A DNA stretch of 64,000 nt from Ga0077555 sp033764055 (GTDB lineage: Bacteria; Pseudomonadota; Alphaproteobacteria; Rhizobiales; Hyphomicrobiaceae). This document shows positions 25,753-35,145 of the stretch, piece by piece. The stretch is taken from positions 18,809 to 82,808 of the forward strand of contig JANRJI010000124.1 of assembly GCA_033764055.1 (NCBI GenBank), given 5' to 3'. The first letter of the stretch is position 1. Each line of letters starts with the position of its first letter. A model generated the notes under the pieces. That model was given only the letters and a program-made list of their open reading frames with translations, did not search any database and was not told the origin of the DNA. The position numbers and the translations under genes were made by a program.

Positions 25753-25869
25753 CGCAGCTCTTTGTGCGTTGGCGCGTTCGGCGTAGCCTTCGGATTGCGT
25801 CGGCCGCCGAACCACCTGCAAGCGGGCGACGCAATCCAACTTCTGTCACCTCGGTAGGGCCAGAGCCAG

Positions 25870-26922
25870 ATGAAGACCGTCGCCGCCATCCAGACAGAGA
25901 TCAACGCACCACTGCTGATCGCGGAGGTGGAACTGCCCGATCCCGGTCCCGACCAGGTGACGGTCAAGCTCTACTCGAGCGGCGTATGCCACTCACAGCT
26001 CCACCAGATGCACAATCCCGCACTCGGCCGTCCGCTGCTGCTAGGGCACGAGGGCACCGGCGTCGTCTCGCGGATCGGGAAGAACGTGACGCATGTGAAG
26101 CCGGGCGACCAGTGCATCGTCACCTGGGTGCCGCGCACCGCCGTGCGCGGTCCGACGGGCCGGCAGAATACGGGCGCCACGTACCAGGGCCGCGAGGCGC
26201 ACGGGCACGTCTACACGTGGGCGCGCGACGTGCAGACCAGCAAGGAGCTGGTCGTGCCGATCCCGCCGGAGCATCCCCGTGACGTGAGCTGCATCGTCGG
26301 CTGCGCCATCCTGACGGGTGCCGGCGCCGTCCTGCATACGGCCCAAGTCCGCGCCGAGGAGTCGGTCGCGGTGTTCGGAGTGGGTGGCGTCGGGCTGTCG
26401 GCGATCAAGGCCGCGTCGATCCTCGGGGCCTACCCGATCATCGCCGTCGACATCGACGAGCAGAAGCTGGCGTTCGCACGGGAGTTCGGCGCGACGCATA
26501 CCGTCAACGCCTCGGGCAACACCGATCCGGTCGAGGCGATCCGCGATCTCACCGGCGGCGGTGTCGACTACGCCTTCGATGCCATCGGCAAGTCGCGCAC
26601 CATCGAGCAGATCCTGCAAGCCACCCGGCCAGGCGGGATCGGAGCCGACAACTTCGGCGGCATGGCCGTCCTTGTTGGCATCCCCCAGGAGAAGGTGACG
26701 ATCGATCCGAGCCTGTTCGTCTACGGGCAGCGGCAGTATCGCGGCAGCCTGGGCGCGGCATTCCCGGACCGGGACTTCCCCATGTATCTGCGCTGGCACA
26801 AGGAGGGAAAGTTCCCGCTCGACAGGCTGATCACCCGCCGCTACGGGCTCGAGCAGATCAACGAGGCGTGCCATCATCTGGAAACGGGGCAGATCCTCGG
26901 ACGGGCAATCCTGGAATATTGA
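25870..26922 (+). CDS. Zinc-dependent alcohol dehydrogenase (medium chain, no structural zinc)
   Basis: A 350-residue MDR-family dehydrogenase. Catalytic zinc ligands are visible: C39 (SGVCHSQLHQ), H-E of LLLGHEGTGV, and C of VGCAILTGAGA. The NAD fold has GVGGVGLSAI and the acidic IAVDID, so NAD(H) is expected. The four-Cys structural zinc loop is missing; the corresponding part is VPRTAVRGPTGRQNTGATYQG. It resembles class III-like ADHs used on larger alcohols. The ATG lies after a weak purine site; it follows the lyase gene by 117 bp. Confidence 0.9.
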   Translation: MKTVAAIQTEINAPLLIAEVELPDPGPDQVTVKLYSSGVCHSQLHQMHNPALGRPLLLGHEGTGVVSRIGKNVTHVKPGDQCIVTWVPRTAVRGPTGRQNTGATYQGREAHGHVYTWARDVQTSKELVVPIPPEHPRDVSCIVGCAILTGAGAVLHTAQVRAEESVAVFGVGGVGLSAIKAASILGAYPIIAVDIDEQKLAFAREFGATHTVNASGNTDPVEAIRDLTGGGVDYAFDAIGKSRTIEQILQATRPGGIGADNFGGMAVLVGIPQEKVTIDPSLFVYGQRQYRGSLGAAFPDRDFPMYLRWHKEGKFPLDRLITRRYGLEQINEACHHLETGQILGRAILEY

Positions 26923-26992
26923 CCGGCGTCCGGCGTCGTGGGCGGGCGCGTTGCGTGTCCGCCGGCCCATGCGTCCGCCGCGCCAAAATGAT

Positions 26993-27391
26993 CTACGGGC
27001 CGAACAGCACCGCGTGCATGATCCGGCCGGGCAGCAGTGTGAGCAGCCCGGCGACGACCAGCGCGCCAATGAACATGCCGACCATGGTGGAGCGGTGCCG
27101 GCGAATCTTGCCCGAGCGTGCGGCATGAATGGCGAGCGGCAGGGTCACCAGCACCTGGATCGACAGCAGGTGGATCCAGCTGAAGCCCCGCCACTGATCG
27201 ATCTCGTGGATGAAGAACGAGCTAGCGGCGACGGTGATCATGGCCGCAGCCCAGAGCCAACCGATCGCGCGGTGGCTGCCGTCGCCCTTCGGCCGGACGA
27301 GTTGGACAGCGCCGAGCGCGAACGCTGCCATCGCCGCGAACGCGTGGAGCCTTGTCGCGGGGCTCGCCGACAGGAGTGGCTCGAGGGTCAT
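26993..27391 (-). CDS. DUF2306-type membrane protein
   Basis: A 132-residue protein with four predicted membrane segments, an early ALGAVQLVRPKGDGSHRAIGWLW block and a middle FFIHEIDQWRGFSWIHLLSI, then IRRHRSTMVGMFIGALVVAG. This matches the DUF2306 pattern (conserved His residues on membrane helices). Function unknown. It is 32 bp before the DoxX stop on the same strand. Confidence 0.82.
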   Translation of the reverse strand: MTLEPLLSASPATRLHAFAAMAAFALGAVQLVRPKGDGSHRAIGWLWAAAMITVAASSFFIHEIDQWRGFSWIHLLSIQVLVTLPLAIHAARSGKIRRHRSTMVGMFIGALVVAGLLTLLPGRIMHAVLFGP

Positions 27392-27423
27392 GCAATCAGC
27401 ACACGACTGCGCAAGTCAGACGG

Positions 27424-27816
27424 TCACGATCTCGATCGTCCGTCGAGCGACCACCCGCCGGGACCGTTGGCCACCAGCATCAGGAAGCCGCCGGTGATGG
27501 CCAGGTTCTTCATGAAATGGATCATCTGATTGCGATCGTCGAAGCTGTTGTGAAAGATCACAGCAGAGACGACGGTGAAACCCGCGAGGAGGAACGCCAC
27601 GAGGCGGGTCTGCCAGCCGAAAGCAATGAGCAGGCCGCCACCCAACTCGAGCGCGATCACGACCGGGAGCAGCGTGCCGGGCACGCCGAACTTCTGCATG
27701 TAGCCGACCGTCCCCTCGTAACCTGTGATCTTGCCGACGCCGGCCCAGATGAAGATGGCGACCAGCAGCAGGCGACCGACCAACGAGGCGGCGCTGCTCA
27801 TCGTGTCATTCGGCAT
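27424..27816 (-). CDS. DoxX-family membrane protein
   Basis: A 130-residue DoxX protein: RLLLVAIFIWAGVGKITGYEGTVGYM at the start, ALELGGGLLIAFGWQTRLVAFLLAGFT and VIFHNSFDDRNQMIHFMKNLAITGGFLML. Four membrane helices. DoxX proteins take part in thiol/quinone oxidation or redox stress in some organisms; here the substrate is unknown. The ATG at 27816 is preferred over 27903. It follows the MdoH gene by 103 bp on the same strand. Confidence 0.88.
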   Translation of the reverse strand: MPNDTMSSAASLVGRLLLVAIFIWAGVGKITGYEGTVGYMQKFGVPGTLLPVVIALELGGGLLIAFGWQTRLVAFLLAGFTVVSAVIFHNSFDDRNQMIHFMKNLAITGGFLMLVANGPGGWSLDGRSRS

Positions 27817-27919
27817 GAAGGCGCTCCCAATGCTGCGAAACCCCGAGACCGAGGTCTCGAGGCTCCGGAGATAAAGCAGGGATGGATGGCAGTTACATCT
27901 CACGCTCGTGTGAGGTCGA

Positions 27920-29731
27920 TCAGCTCTGGCATGCCTGAACGGCGGCGACCTCCTTCGGCATCACGAAGTCCTCGGGAATGCCGGCAATGCCCGCCTGCTG
28001 CATCCACCTGCCAAGCGCCGGCGAGGCTGTGATCACCGCGAACGGAATGGCGAGAAGGTAGCCGGCAGTGAGCGGCAGGCTCCACCAGAAGGCCGCAGGC
28101 GATACCGCATAGGTCAGGCTGCAGAGGGCGACACCGAACAGGGTCTGTGGCCACAAGTTCTCGGCGGCGGTCGTCCACGAGATGCCGTAAGCGTCGCGGG
28201 ACTGGCCGCCCCAGACGACCGATTTGCCGAACGCAAGCCCGACCATGAACACGGTGGTGCGGAAGCTCGAGATGGCGCCCTGCAGGAACGAAAAGGCTAG
28301 CTCGATCACGGCCGACACGGCGAAGCGAAATGGGCCGCCGAAGCTCGCCACTCCGCCCTTGGTCATAACCGCGTCGAGGAGGCCCGCGATCTTGGGGGAG
28401 AGATACATGGCGAAAAACGCGATGTAGAGGCCGATGGCGAGCGCGGTCGGGAAGTCGGCGACGCCCTGCGCCTGCCAGGCCGACAGCGGCAGCGTGGCCA
28501 GCATGAAGGTCCAGGCAGGCAGGCCGACGAACATCAGCACGGCCCAGACGAGCTGGAACCTGCTCATCGGACGCAGGCCGGGGAGGTCCAGCAGCTTCAC
28601 GTACTGCATGTTGCCCTGGCACCAGCGCACATCGCGCTTGGCGAAGTCGAGCATGGTGGGCGGGTTCTCCTCCCATGAGCCGTTCTCGAACGGGAGCACG
28701 CGCACCTCATAGCCGGCGCGGCGCATCATCGTCGCCTCGACCTGATCGTGCGAGAGGACGTGGCCGCCGAGCGGCGGCTTGCCCGGCAGCAGCGGCAGCT
28801 CGCACTCCTCGATGAAGGGCTTGATGCGGACGACGGCGTTGTGGCCCCAGAACGGCCCGCAATCGCCGACCCACCAGGCCTGGCCCATGGTGTAGGAGCG
28901 CATGCCGTGGCGCATGCCGAACTGGAAGATGCGGGCGAAAGCCGACGAGGATGGCATGCCGACGACCAGCGACTGGATCAGGCCGATCCGCGGGTAAGCC
29001 TGCATCATGCGCACGAGGCGCACGATGGCCTCGCCGGACATCACACTATCGGCGTCGAGGGGGACCATCAGCTCGAAGTCGCGGCCCCACCGCTCGCAGA
29101 AGTCACGAACGTTCCCGGCCTTGAAACCGGTGTTGTCGGTACGGCGGCGGTAAGTGATGCGGGCGCCATCGGTGTCGCTGGCCTGCCAGGCGGCGACAGC
29201 CTTCTCCTCTGCGGCGGCAACCTCGGCGAGATTGGTATCCGAAAGGATGAAGTAGCTGAAGGCCGCTCCCTGTCCGGTGGCGTCGACGGAGTCCTTAATG
29301 GTGCGCATCCGCAGGATGGCACGGGCCGGATCCTCGTTGCGGACCGTCATGAAGACGGCCGTCCGGGTGGTGACAGGGGTCGGTACGTCGCCAGCCACCG
29401 CGAAGGGAGCCACCGCGCCGATAGGATCCTCGTGGAAGTGGAGCAGCCACAGGCCGACCACGGCATTCCAGAAGCCGACCACGGTCCAGGGTGTGCCAAC
29501 GGCGAAGCAGGCCAGCAGGACGTAGTCGAGCAGGCTCCAGCCACCGGCCCGCAGTATGGCGGCGGCGGCCCACATCATGAGCAGCCATGTGCCGACGTTG
29601 AGCGCCAGCATCAGCCAGCGGCGGCGGGCAAGCTCGCTCGTTGCCTGTAGGCCGCTCGGCACGGTATGGGTCGCGGGAGCCAGCCGGGCCGGGCCGGCAA
29701 GCGAGCGTGCAGTATCGGCGCTGTCGGTCAT
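27920..29731 (-). CDS. mdoH: MdoH/OpgH-type periplasmic glucan glucosyltransferase
   Basis: A 603-residue GT2 membrane glucosyltransferase that makes the beta-1,2-glucan backbone of osmoregulated periplasmic glucans from UDP-glucose at the inner membrane. Motifs: TVRNEDPARA, ILSDTNL, VPLDADSVMSG (DxD), SHDQVEA and RDVRWCQGNMQY (R-x-x-R-W). Several membrane helices flank the GT domain and follow it. It is shorter than E. coli MdoH (847), as in several Alphaproteobacteria. No mdoG is next to it. Confidence 0.93.
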   Translation of the reverse strand: MTDSADTARSLAGPARLAPATHTVPSGLQATSELARRRWLMLALNVGTWLLMMWAAAAILRAGGWSLLDYVLLACFAVGTPWTVVGFWNAVVGLWLLHFHEDPIGAVAPFAVAGDVPTPVTTRTAVFMTVRNEDPARAILRMRTIKDSVDATGQGAAFSYFILSDTNLAEVAAAEEKAVAAWQASDTDGARITYRRRTDNTGFKAGNVRDFCERWGRDFELMVPLDADSVMSGEAIVRLVRMMQAYPRIGLIQSLVVGMPSSSAFARIFQFGMRHGMRSYTMGQAWWVGDCGPFWGHNAVVRIKPFIEECELPLLPGKPPLGGHVLSHDQVEATMMRRAGYEVRVLPFENGSWEENPPTMLDFAKRDVRWCQGNMQYVKLLDLPGLRPMSRFQLVWAVLMFVGLPAWTFMLATLPLSAWQAQGVADFPTALAIGLYIAFFAMYLSPKIAGLLDAVMTKGGVASFGGPFRFAVSAVIELAFSFLQGAISSFRTTVFMVGLAFGKSVVWGGQSRDAYGISWTTAAENLWPQTLFGVALCSLTYAVSPAAFWWSLPLTAGYLLAIPFAVITASPALGRWMQQAGIAGIPEDFVMPKEVAAVQACQS

Positions 29732-29883
29732 GATGCGCGGGCCATCTTCTGGTTGACGGGTTTCTCAGTCAGGGATGCAGGCGATCAGGGCTGCCAACTC
29801 GATCGGACGCGCCCTTCCATCACGAGGTCGCTGAACGCCCCATGAATGCCAGTCAAAGCCATCCTCCACGGCGCTCGACCGCA

Positions 29884-30861
29884 ATGAAACGTATGTCCCG
29901 CGCCATATGGTATGTGCGACAAGGTGTGGCCGAGTTGCGGACGGCCCCAGTCGACGCTCCGAAAGACGGCCAGGCGCTGGTCCGGACGCTGTTCAGCGGT
30001 ATCAGCCGCGGGACCGAGCGCCTCGTCATCTCCGGCGCCGTTCCCGAGCCCGAATGGGGTCGGATGCGGGCGCCGCTGCAGGTCGGCGACTTCCCGTTTC
30101 CCGTCAAGTACGGCTACTGCGCGGTCGGCATCGTGGAGGCGGGGCCGGCTGCGCTGCGAGGCAAGACTGTGTTCTGCCTACATCCGCATCAGGACGCGTT
30201 CGTCGCGCCCGTGCCGATGTTGGCTCCCGTTCCCGATGGCATTCCGGCGAGGCGGGCGACGCTCGCCGCCAACATGGAGACTGCGCTCAATGCCCTCTGG
30301 GATTCAGGAGCGGGTCCGGCCGACCGGATCGTCGTGGTCGGTGCCGGCGTCGTCGGGCTGCTGATCGCGTGGCTGGCGGGGCGGCTGCCGGGTGCCGAGG
30401 TCTGCGTTGTCGACATAGCTGGGCAGCGGCGTGCGCTGGTCGAGAGTCTCGGTGCTGCATTCGAGACGAAGGGTCGAGCATTCGGCGCCGACGTCGTGTT
30501 TCACACGAGCGCCTCGGCGGCCGGGCTCGACACCGCGATTGCCGCCGCCGGCATGGAAGGCAGCGTGGTGGAGCTGTCCTGGTACGGCGAGAAGGAGGTG
30601 CCCGTGCGGCTCGGCGGCGCCTTCCACAGCCAGCGGCTGAAGCTGGTGTCGTCCCAAGTCGGCCATGTGTCGCCGGGGCGGCGTCCGCGCTGGGACTATC
30701 GACGGCGGATGGAGGCGGCATTGCGGCTGCTCGCCGATGATCGGCTGGACCAGCTCGTTGCCGAGGAGATCGATTTCGAGGCGGCGGCCACGGAGCTGCC
30801 GCGGCTGCTCGGGCCGGGCGTCAGTGGGCTCGCGCCCGTCATTCGCTACCCCGGAGCATAG
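29884..30861 (+). CDS. Medium-chain dehydrogenase-fold protein without catalytic zinc ligands (BchC-like)
   Basis: A 325-residue MDR-fold protein of the group that includes 2-desacetyl-2-hydroxyethyl bacteriochlorophyllide dehydrogenase-like proteins. It has SGISRGTERLV in place of the Cys loop, KYGYCAVGIVE in place of the GHE motif, and a Rossmann IVVVGAGVVGLLIAWLAGRL. The residues that bind the catalytic zinc in ADHs are not seen. The ATG at 29884 is one of three possible (29842, 29884, 29893). No photosynthesis genes are near it. Proteins of this type sit near QueD-like genes in some relatives, as I recall; here the QueD-like gene is 6 kb away. Confidence 0.8.
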   Translation: MKRMSRAIWYVRQGVAELRTAPVDAPKDGQALVRTLFSGISRGTERLVISGAVPEPEWGRMRAPLQVGDFPFPVKYGYCAVGIVEAGPAALRGKTVFCLHPHQDAFVAPVPMLAPVPDGIPARRATLAANMETALNALWDSGAGPADRIVVVGAGVVGLLIAWLAGRLPGAEVCVVDIAGQRRALVESLGAAFETKGRAFGADVVFHTSASAAGLDTAIAAAGMEGSVVELSWYGEKEVPVRLGGAFHSQRLKLVSSQVGHVSPGRRPRWDYRRRMEAALRLLADDRLDQLVAEEIDFEAAATELPRLLGPGVSGLAPVIRYPGA

Positions 30862-30951
30862 CCACAGCAGGCCTGCCGCACCTCGTTCCCGAGCTCGAAA
30901 AGCTGAGCCCGTGGTGCGCTCGGCACGCGGAAGCGATCGATCGGCGGTTGC

Positions 30952-31332
30952 CTACTCCTTGACCGCCTCGCCCTCGATCTCGACGAGATAGGCCGGGTCG
31001 GCCAGGCCAGCCACCTGGACATAGGTGGCAGCGGGGGCATGCGAGCCGAGCGCCGACTCCCGGGCGCGGCGGAACTCCATCAACGCCGGCTTCACGACAT
31101 AGACCGTGACCTTGGTCACGTCGGTTGTGGCAAAGCCTGCCTCCCTCAGAACGGCGAGGAAGTTGGCGAAGGCCTGTTTCATCTGGCCATCGACGCCCTC
31201 GATCGTGGTGCCATCGGGTTTGACGCCGACCTGGCCCGACAGCACGAGTCGCTGGGCGCCGGCCTGGTGCGCGACGCCCTGGCTATAGTTCGAGGCTGGC
31301 TTCGGAAAATCTGCGGGGTTGATGAGACGCAT
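30952..31332 (-). CDS. RidA-family enamine/imine deaminase
   Basis: A 126-residue RidA/YjgF/UK114-type protein. These hydrolyse reactive 2-aminoacrylate-like imines or take part in catabolic steps. Signs: YSQGVAHQAGAQRLVLSGQVGVKPDG (front strand pair), QAFANFLAVLREAGFATTDVTKVTVYVV, and HAPAATYVQVAGLADPAYLVEIEG. The canonical Arg of archetypal RidA (near R105, in RVPVPxP) is absent, so it belongs to another Rid subgroup and may not be an imine deaminase. The ATG at 31332 gives a standard start. Confidence 0.88.
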   Translation of the reverse strand: MRLINPADFPKPASNYSQGVAHQAGAQRLVLSGQVGVKPDGTTIEGVDGQMKQAFANFLAVLREAGFATTDVTKVTVYVVKPALMEFRRARESALGSHAPAATYVQVAGLADPAYLVEIEGEAVKE

Positions 31333-31445
31333 GAAGGGCTCCGGGAGGCGGTGGCACGAGGTCCAAAGACCACACGTTGCAGCGGTAGCTGCGATCACAA
31401 ATCGTGACGGGAGTGCGCTCGGGACCACAAGCCTGCCCACTGACG

Positions 31446-32093
31446 TCAGGCGGCAAAGAAATTCTCGAACGGGATCACGTCGACGGCTGCGTCCGCATAG
31501 ACGGGAAGATGACGGGGACAGGCCTCGATCCGTGCGAGCCACACCGCGACCGACGCCCATTGCTTCGGATCGAGACCGATCTCGTCGGCGAGCCGAGTAT
31601 AAGGGTAGAGCGCCAGGTCGGCGATGCTGATGCCGTCCGCTGCAACCCAGCTCCGATGGCGCAGCCGCTCGTCGAGCACGTCGAGCGCGAAGCGGCATTT
31701 GGTGGTGAGCTCGGCAATCCTGGCTGCTTGACCCGACGGATCTGGGGCGAACCGCTTCAGGTAGCGCAGCACCGCGAGCGCGGGCTCATGGCTATACTGC
31801 TCGAAGAACATCCAGCGCAGCACCTCGGCCTGTACCCGAGGCTCGCTTGGCCAGAGCGGCGTGCCCTGCGCGAAGTGAAACAGCAGCGCGCCGGAATCGC
31901 TCAGCATGTCGCCGTCATCGAAGCAGACGGCCGGCACCTTGCCCATGGAGTTCACGGCAAGGAAGCGCGGATCGCGCGGCTGGCCGCGATCCTGGCGCAC
32001 GTCGACCCGCCGAAAGGGGATGGCGCGCGCATGCAGGATCATCTGCACCTTGTGCACATTGCCGGAGTCGAGGTTTCCGAGCAGCGTGAGCAT
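31446..32093 (-). CDS. Glutathione S-transferase family protein
   Basis: A 215-residue GST: thioredoxin-like N-terminal domain with NSGNVHK-type entry (here LDSGNVHKVQMIL), cis-Pro KVPAVCFDDG, and DSGALLFHFAQG; helical C-terminal domain with GISIADLALYPYTRLADEIGLD. Its stop is 114 bp from the RidA start; its start is 11 bp from the enolase-superfamily gene stop. Substrate unknown. Confidence 0.87.
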   Translation of the reverse strand: MLTLLGNLDSGNVHKVQMILHARAIPFRRVDVRQDRGQPRDPRFLAVNSMGKVPAVCFDDGDMLSDSGALLFHFAQGTPLWPSEPRVQAEVLRWMFFEQYSHEPALAVLRYLKRFAPDPSGQAARIAELTTKCRFALDVLDERLRHRSWVAADGISIADLALYPYTRLADEIGLDPKQWASVAVWLARIEACPRHLPVYADAAVDVIPFENFFAA

Positions 32094-32103
32094 CGAAAGG
32101 GAC

Positions 32104-33273
32104 CTAAATCTCTAGCCGCTCCTGGATCGCCGCGAACATCTTCGCGCGCAGCTCCATGCCGATGCCTGGCGTGTCGTGGGGGCGCGTGTAGCCATCGACG
32201 ACCGGGATGCTGTCGGCGAAGCCGCCGTAGGGCTGGAACACGCCCGGATAGCTCTCCGTGCCCCCGAGCTGGAGGCCAGCCGCCATGTTGAGGCCGAGCT
32301 GGTGGCCGCCGTGCGGCACGGTACGACGCCGCGACCAGCCCATCGCCTCGCTCAGGTCGAGGATGCGGAGCGTCTCGGTCAAGCCGTAGTCGAGCGACGG
32401 GTCCGGCTGCAGCCAGTCCTTGTGGGGGCGGAGGCCGCCGTGGCGCAGCAAGTTCCTGAAGTCCTGCAAACTGAACAGGTTCTCGCCCGTGGCCAGCGGC
32501 ACGGCGCATTCCTCGGCGATGACCTGGTGCGCGAGATAATCGAGCGGATCGACCGGCTCCTCGAACCAGCAGAGGCCGTAGGGCTCCATGGCCTTGGCGT
32601 AGGCGAGCGCATCGGCGAGCGAGAGGCGCCCGTTGGCATCGACGGCGAGATTGTCGCCGCCCCCGGCGATCTCGAGCGCCCACTCGATGCGCTTCAAGTC
32701 GTCGGCGAGCGGCGCCCCGCCGATCTTCATTTTGAGGAGCTTGTAGCCCGCCGCCTTGCAGGCCTTCATCTCGTCCTGGAGGCCTTGCTTCTCCTTGCCG
32801 GGGTAGTAGTAGCCGCCGCCCGAGTAAACGAGCACCTTGTCGTCCGCCTTGCCGCCGTTGAAGCGCTCGGAGAGGAGCCGCCACAGGGGCTTTTCCCCAA
32901 TCTTGGCGACCGCGTCCCAGACCGCCATGTCGATGGCGCCGGCCGCCACGGCGCGGTCGCCATGCCCGCCGGGTTTCTCATTCGACATCATGGCTTTCCA
33001 GATGGCGAGCGGGTCAAGAGTGTCGGATTTCTCGTCGCGTAGCGCTTTCGGATCGGCCTCGAGGATCCGCGGAGCCAAGCGCTCGCGGATGATGCCCGAC
33101 TGCGCGTAGCGCCCGTTCGAGCAGAAGCCGTAGCCGACGACGGGCTTGCCCTCGCGCACGACGTCGGTCTCCACGCAAACGACCGAGATGGTCATCTTGT
33201 CGAAGGAGATGGCGGCGTTGCGCATGGCGCTCGGGATCGGCGCCACGGCGTCGCGGATGCGGGTGATTTTCAT
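32104..33273 (-). CDS. Enolase-superfamily sugar-acid dehydratase, D(-)-tartrate dehydratase-like
   Basis: A 389-residue mandelate-racemase/tartrate-dehydratase-group enzyme. K-x-K of strand 2 is LLKMKIGG; metal ligands D of AVDANGR, E of FEEPV and E of ATGENL are in place; the catalytic His is in PHGGHQLG. The N-terminal VVGYGFCSNGRYAQSGIIRERLAPRIL resembles D(-)-tartrate dehydratase of Bradyrhizobium as I remember it. The ATG at 33273 is the normal start. It should dehydrate an acid-sugar, most likely D-tartrate, in the cytosol. Preceded by a divergent regulator region; the GST gene follows 10 bp downstream. Confidence 0.85.
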   Translation of the reverse strand: MKITRIRDAVAPIPSAMRNAAISFDKMTISVVCVETDVVREGKPVVGYGFCSNGRYAQSGIIRERLAPRILEADPKALRDEKSDTLDPLAIWKAMMSNEKPGGHGDRAVAAGAIDMAVWDAVAKIGEKPLWRLLSERFNGGKADDKVLVYSGGGYYYPGKEKQGLQDEMKACKAAGYKLLKMKIGGAPLADDLKRIEWALEIAGGGDNLAVDANGRLSLADALAYAKAMEPYGLCWFEEPVDPLDYLAHQVIAEECAVPLATGENLFSLQDFRNLLRHGGLRPHKDWLQPDPSLDYGLTETLRILDLSEAMGWSRRRTVPHGGHQLGLNMAAGLQLGGTESYPGVFQPYGGFADSIPVVDGYTRPHDTPGIGMELRAKMFAAIQERLEI

Positions 33274-33450
33274 GGTCTTCGCGGCTCGTTTTGTGGATGT
33301 GCCGCCCGTCGGGATAACGACAGTCGCGGATGGGTCCGGGCAGCCGCCGATACTTGTCATCTGGTCCGCGCCTCGGCAAGCGGCGATCTGTGTGGGCCGA
33401 TACGATGGCCGACCAGTTCCGCGACGCCACCGAGTGAGTGGCCGGCACGG

Positions 33451-35004
33451 CTACTCGGGGAAGCCTGCCAACCGAAGGCCCCCGAGGACATGCTCGGTGT
33501 CGGCAGGATCGCGGAAATACCTCGCGGTCAGCGACTGGCTGATCCGATACCAGGGCTCGAGACGCAGCGCGGTCGCGACATGGACCCGGGCTTCGGCTTG
33601 CCGACCGAGCCTCGCCAGGGTCATCGCGAGGACGTAGCGACCATGGGCCATCTCCGGTGCCCGCAGCACGGCCTCGTGGAGCCGTGGGAGCGCAGCCTCG
33701 TAGCGGCCGAGCATGTAATACGCGAAGCCCAGAGCCACCGACGCATTCGGCTCGTAGAAGGGATCGAGACGCATGTGCATCTCGAGCGCCTTTGCCGCGT
33801 CCGAGGCCTTGCCCGCGAGCACGTAGGTATAGGCGTAGCGGAAGCTCGTGATGTTGGGATTGATCGACGCGGCCCGCTCGACCGCGGCCACCGCAGCGTC
33901 GTGCTCGCGAAAGAACGTGAGCGCCTGACCCAGCACGATCAAAGCCTCGGGCAATTCGGGCGCGAGGCGCACGGCCTCGCGGCCCGCCTGAAGTGCCCGA
34001 TCGAGGGCGTCGGACCAGGGGACATCGACATCCCAGCGGTGGACCCACTGGGAGATGTAGCAGCTCGAAAGGCTCGCGAGCGCCCGAGCGTAGGTCGGAT
34101 CGATGGCAAGCGCCTGCTTCAAGAGGGCGGCAGCCTGCAGAAGCTCCGACTTCTCGTACGACGAATGATATTGCGTCATGAGAGAGATGCCGCGCAGGTA
34201 GTGATCGTAGGCGCGCCATTCGGTCGGCGGGCGAGTGAGCACGCGGCTGGCCTCCACCTTCTCGATGTGGACCGCCAGAACGGCCACGATCTCTCGGGCG
34301 ACCTCGTCTTGAACCGCGAGCGAGCTTTCGAGCTGGCGGTCGTAGCGCTCGGACCAGATGTGCCGGCGGCTGGCGGCCTCCACCAGGCGGGCGGTGATGC
34401 GTACGTTGCCGCCGTCGCGCCGGACGCTACCGCCCAGCACATAGCGCACGCCGAGCTCGCGGCCGACGCGTCGCACGTCGGTCGTCGCCTCGTCGAACTG
34501 GAAACTCGAATTGCGCGCGATGACAAAAAGGCCCGAGAACCGTGAAAGCTCGGCGATGATGTCCTCCGCGATGCCCTCGGAGAAATAATCACTACCGATG
34601 GCGGCGCCGAGATTGGCGAAAGGCAGGACTGCGATGGACGGCCGGTCGGGCAGCAGCAAATCCCGCGGCTGGGAGGCTCGCGCATCGGGAAGAGGACCGT
34701 CCACGTCGGGAAGGCTCAACACGTAGCCGCGCCTTGGAACGGTCCTGAGGCTATCGGCGCCCGCGGGGCCGAGCGCTCGTCGGATCTCGGTGATGCACTG
34801 AGCCAGCGAGTTCTCGCCGACGATCACGTCGGCCCAGACAGCGTCCAGAAGCTCGTCCTTCGGCACTATGCGCTCGGCGTGCTCGACCAGATAGCGCAGC
34901 ACCTCAATACTTTTTGGCCGCAATGCCACGAGGCCGGCGGCACCCCGGAGCGCCGACTGCTCGCTGTCAAAGGTGACGTCGCCGATACGTACCAGCTTCT
35001 GCAA
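33451..35004 (-). CDS. wHTH transcriptional regulator with TolB-like and TPR domains
   Basis: A 517-residue regulator. Residues about 8-100 form an OmpR-type winged helix (TLRGAAG-like start, VLRYLVEHAERIVPKDELLDAVWADV, LRTVPRRGYVL); about 125-240 a TolB-like module (IAVLPFANLGAAIGSDYFSEGIAEDIIAELSRF); the rest is a series of TPR-like repeats (ALASLSSCY, ELPEALIVLGQAL, ASVALGFAYYMLGRYEAALPRL). This architecture is common in proteobacterial regulators with adenylate-cyclase-like relatives. The start is TTG at 35004 with GGAGG upstream. Its target is unknown; the 141-bp gap to the secreted-protein gene is divergent. Confidence 0.85.
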   Translation of the reverse strand: MQKLVRIGDVTFDSEQSALRGAAGLVALRPKSIEVLRYLVEHAERIVPKDELLDAVWADVIVGENSLAQCITEIRRALGPAGADSLRTVPRRGYVLSLPDVDGPLPDARASQPRDLLLPDRPSIAVLPFANLGAAIGSDYFSEGIAEDIIAELSRFSGLFVIARNSSFQFDEATTDVRRVGRELGVRYVLGGSVRRDGGNVRITARLVEAASRRHIWSERYDRQLESSLAVQDEVAREIVAVLAVHIEKVEASRVLTRPPTEWRAYDHYLRGISLMTQYHSSYEKSELLQAAALLKQALAIDPTYARALASLSSCYISQWVHRWDVDVPWSDALDRALQAGREAVRLAPELPEALIVLGQALTFFREHDAAVAAVERAASINPNITSFRYAYTYVLAGKASDAAKALEMHMRLDPFYEPNASVALGFAYYMLGRYEAALPRLHEAVLRAPEMAHGRYVLAMTLARLGRQAEARVHVATALRLEPWYRISQSLTARYFRDPADTEHVLGGLRLAGFPE

Positions 35005-35145
35005 TGTACCCGATCCTCCGCGCGCCGCGGAGTAATCTTCAACAGAATTTCAGAACGTCATCAAGACTCGGGTCGCGCCCGCCTGCTCAATTGACTTCGA
35101 GACGGGGTTTTGGGCCCGGCAGACAAACGGTGAGTTCGAGGGTGC

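Noticed and set aside
29884..30861. Evidence for a photosynthesis gene cluster from the BchC-like protein
   Set aside because: No other pigment gene lies in the window, and the BchC-like group is broader than BchC itself.
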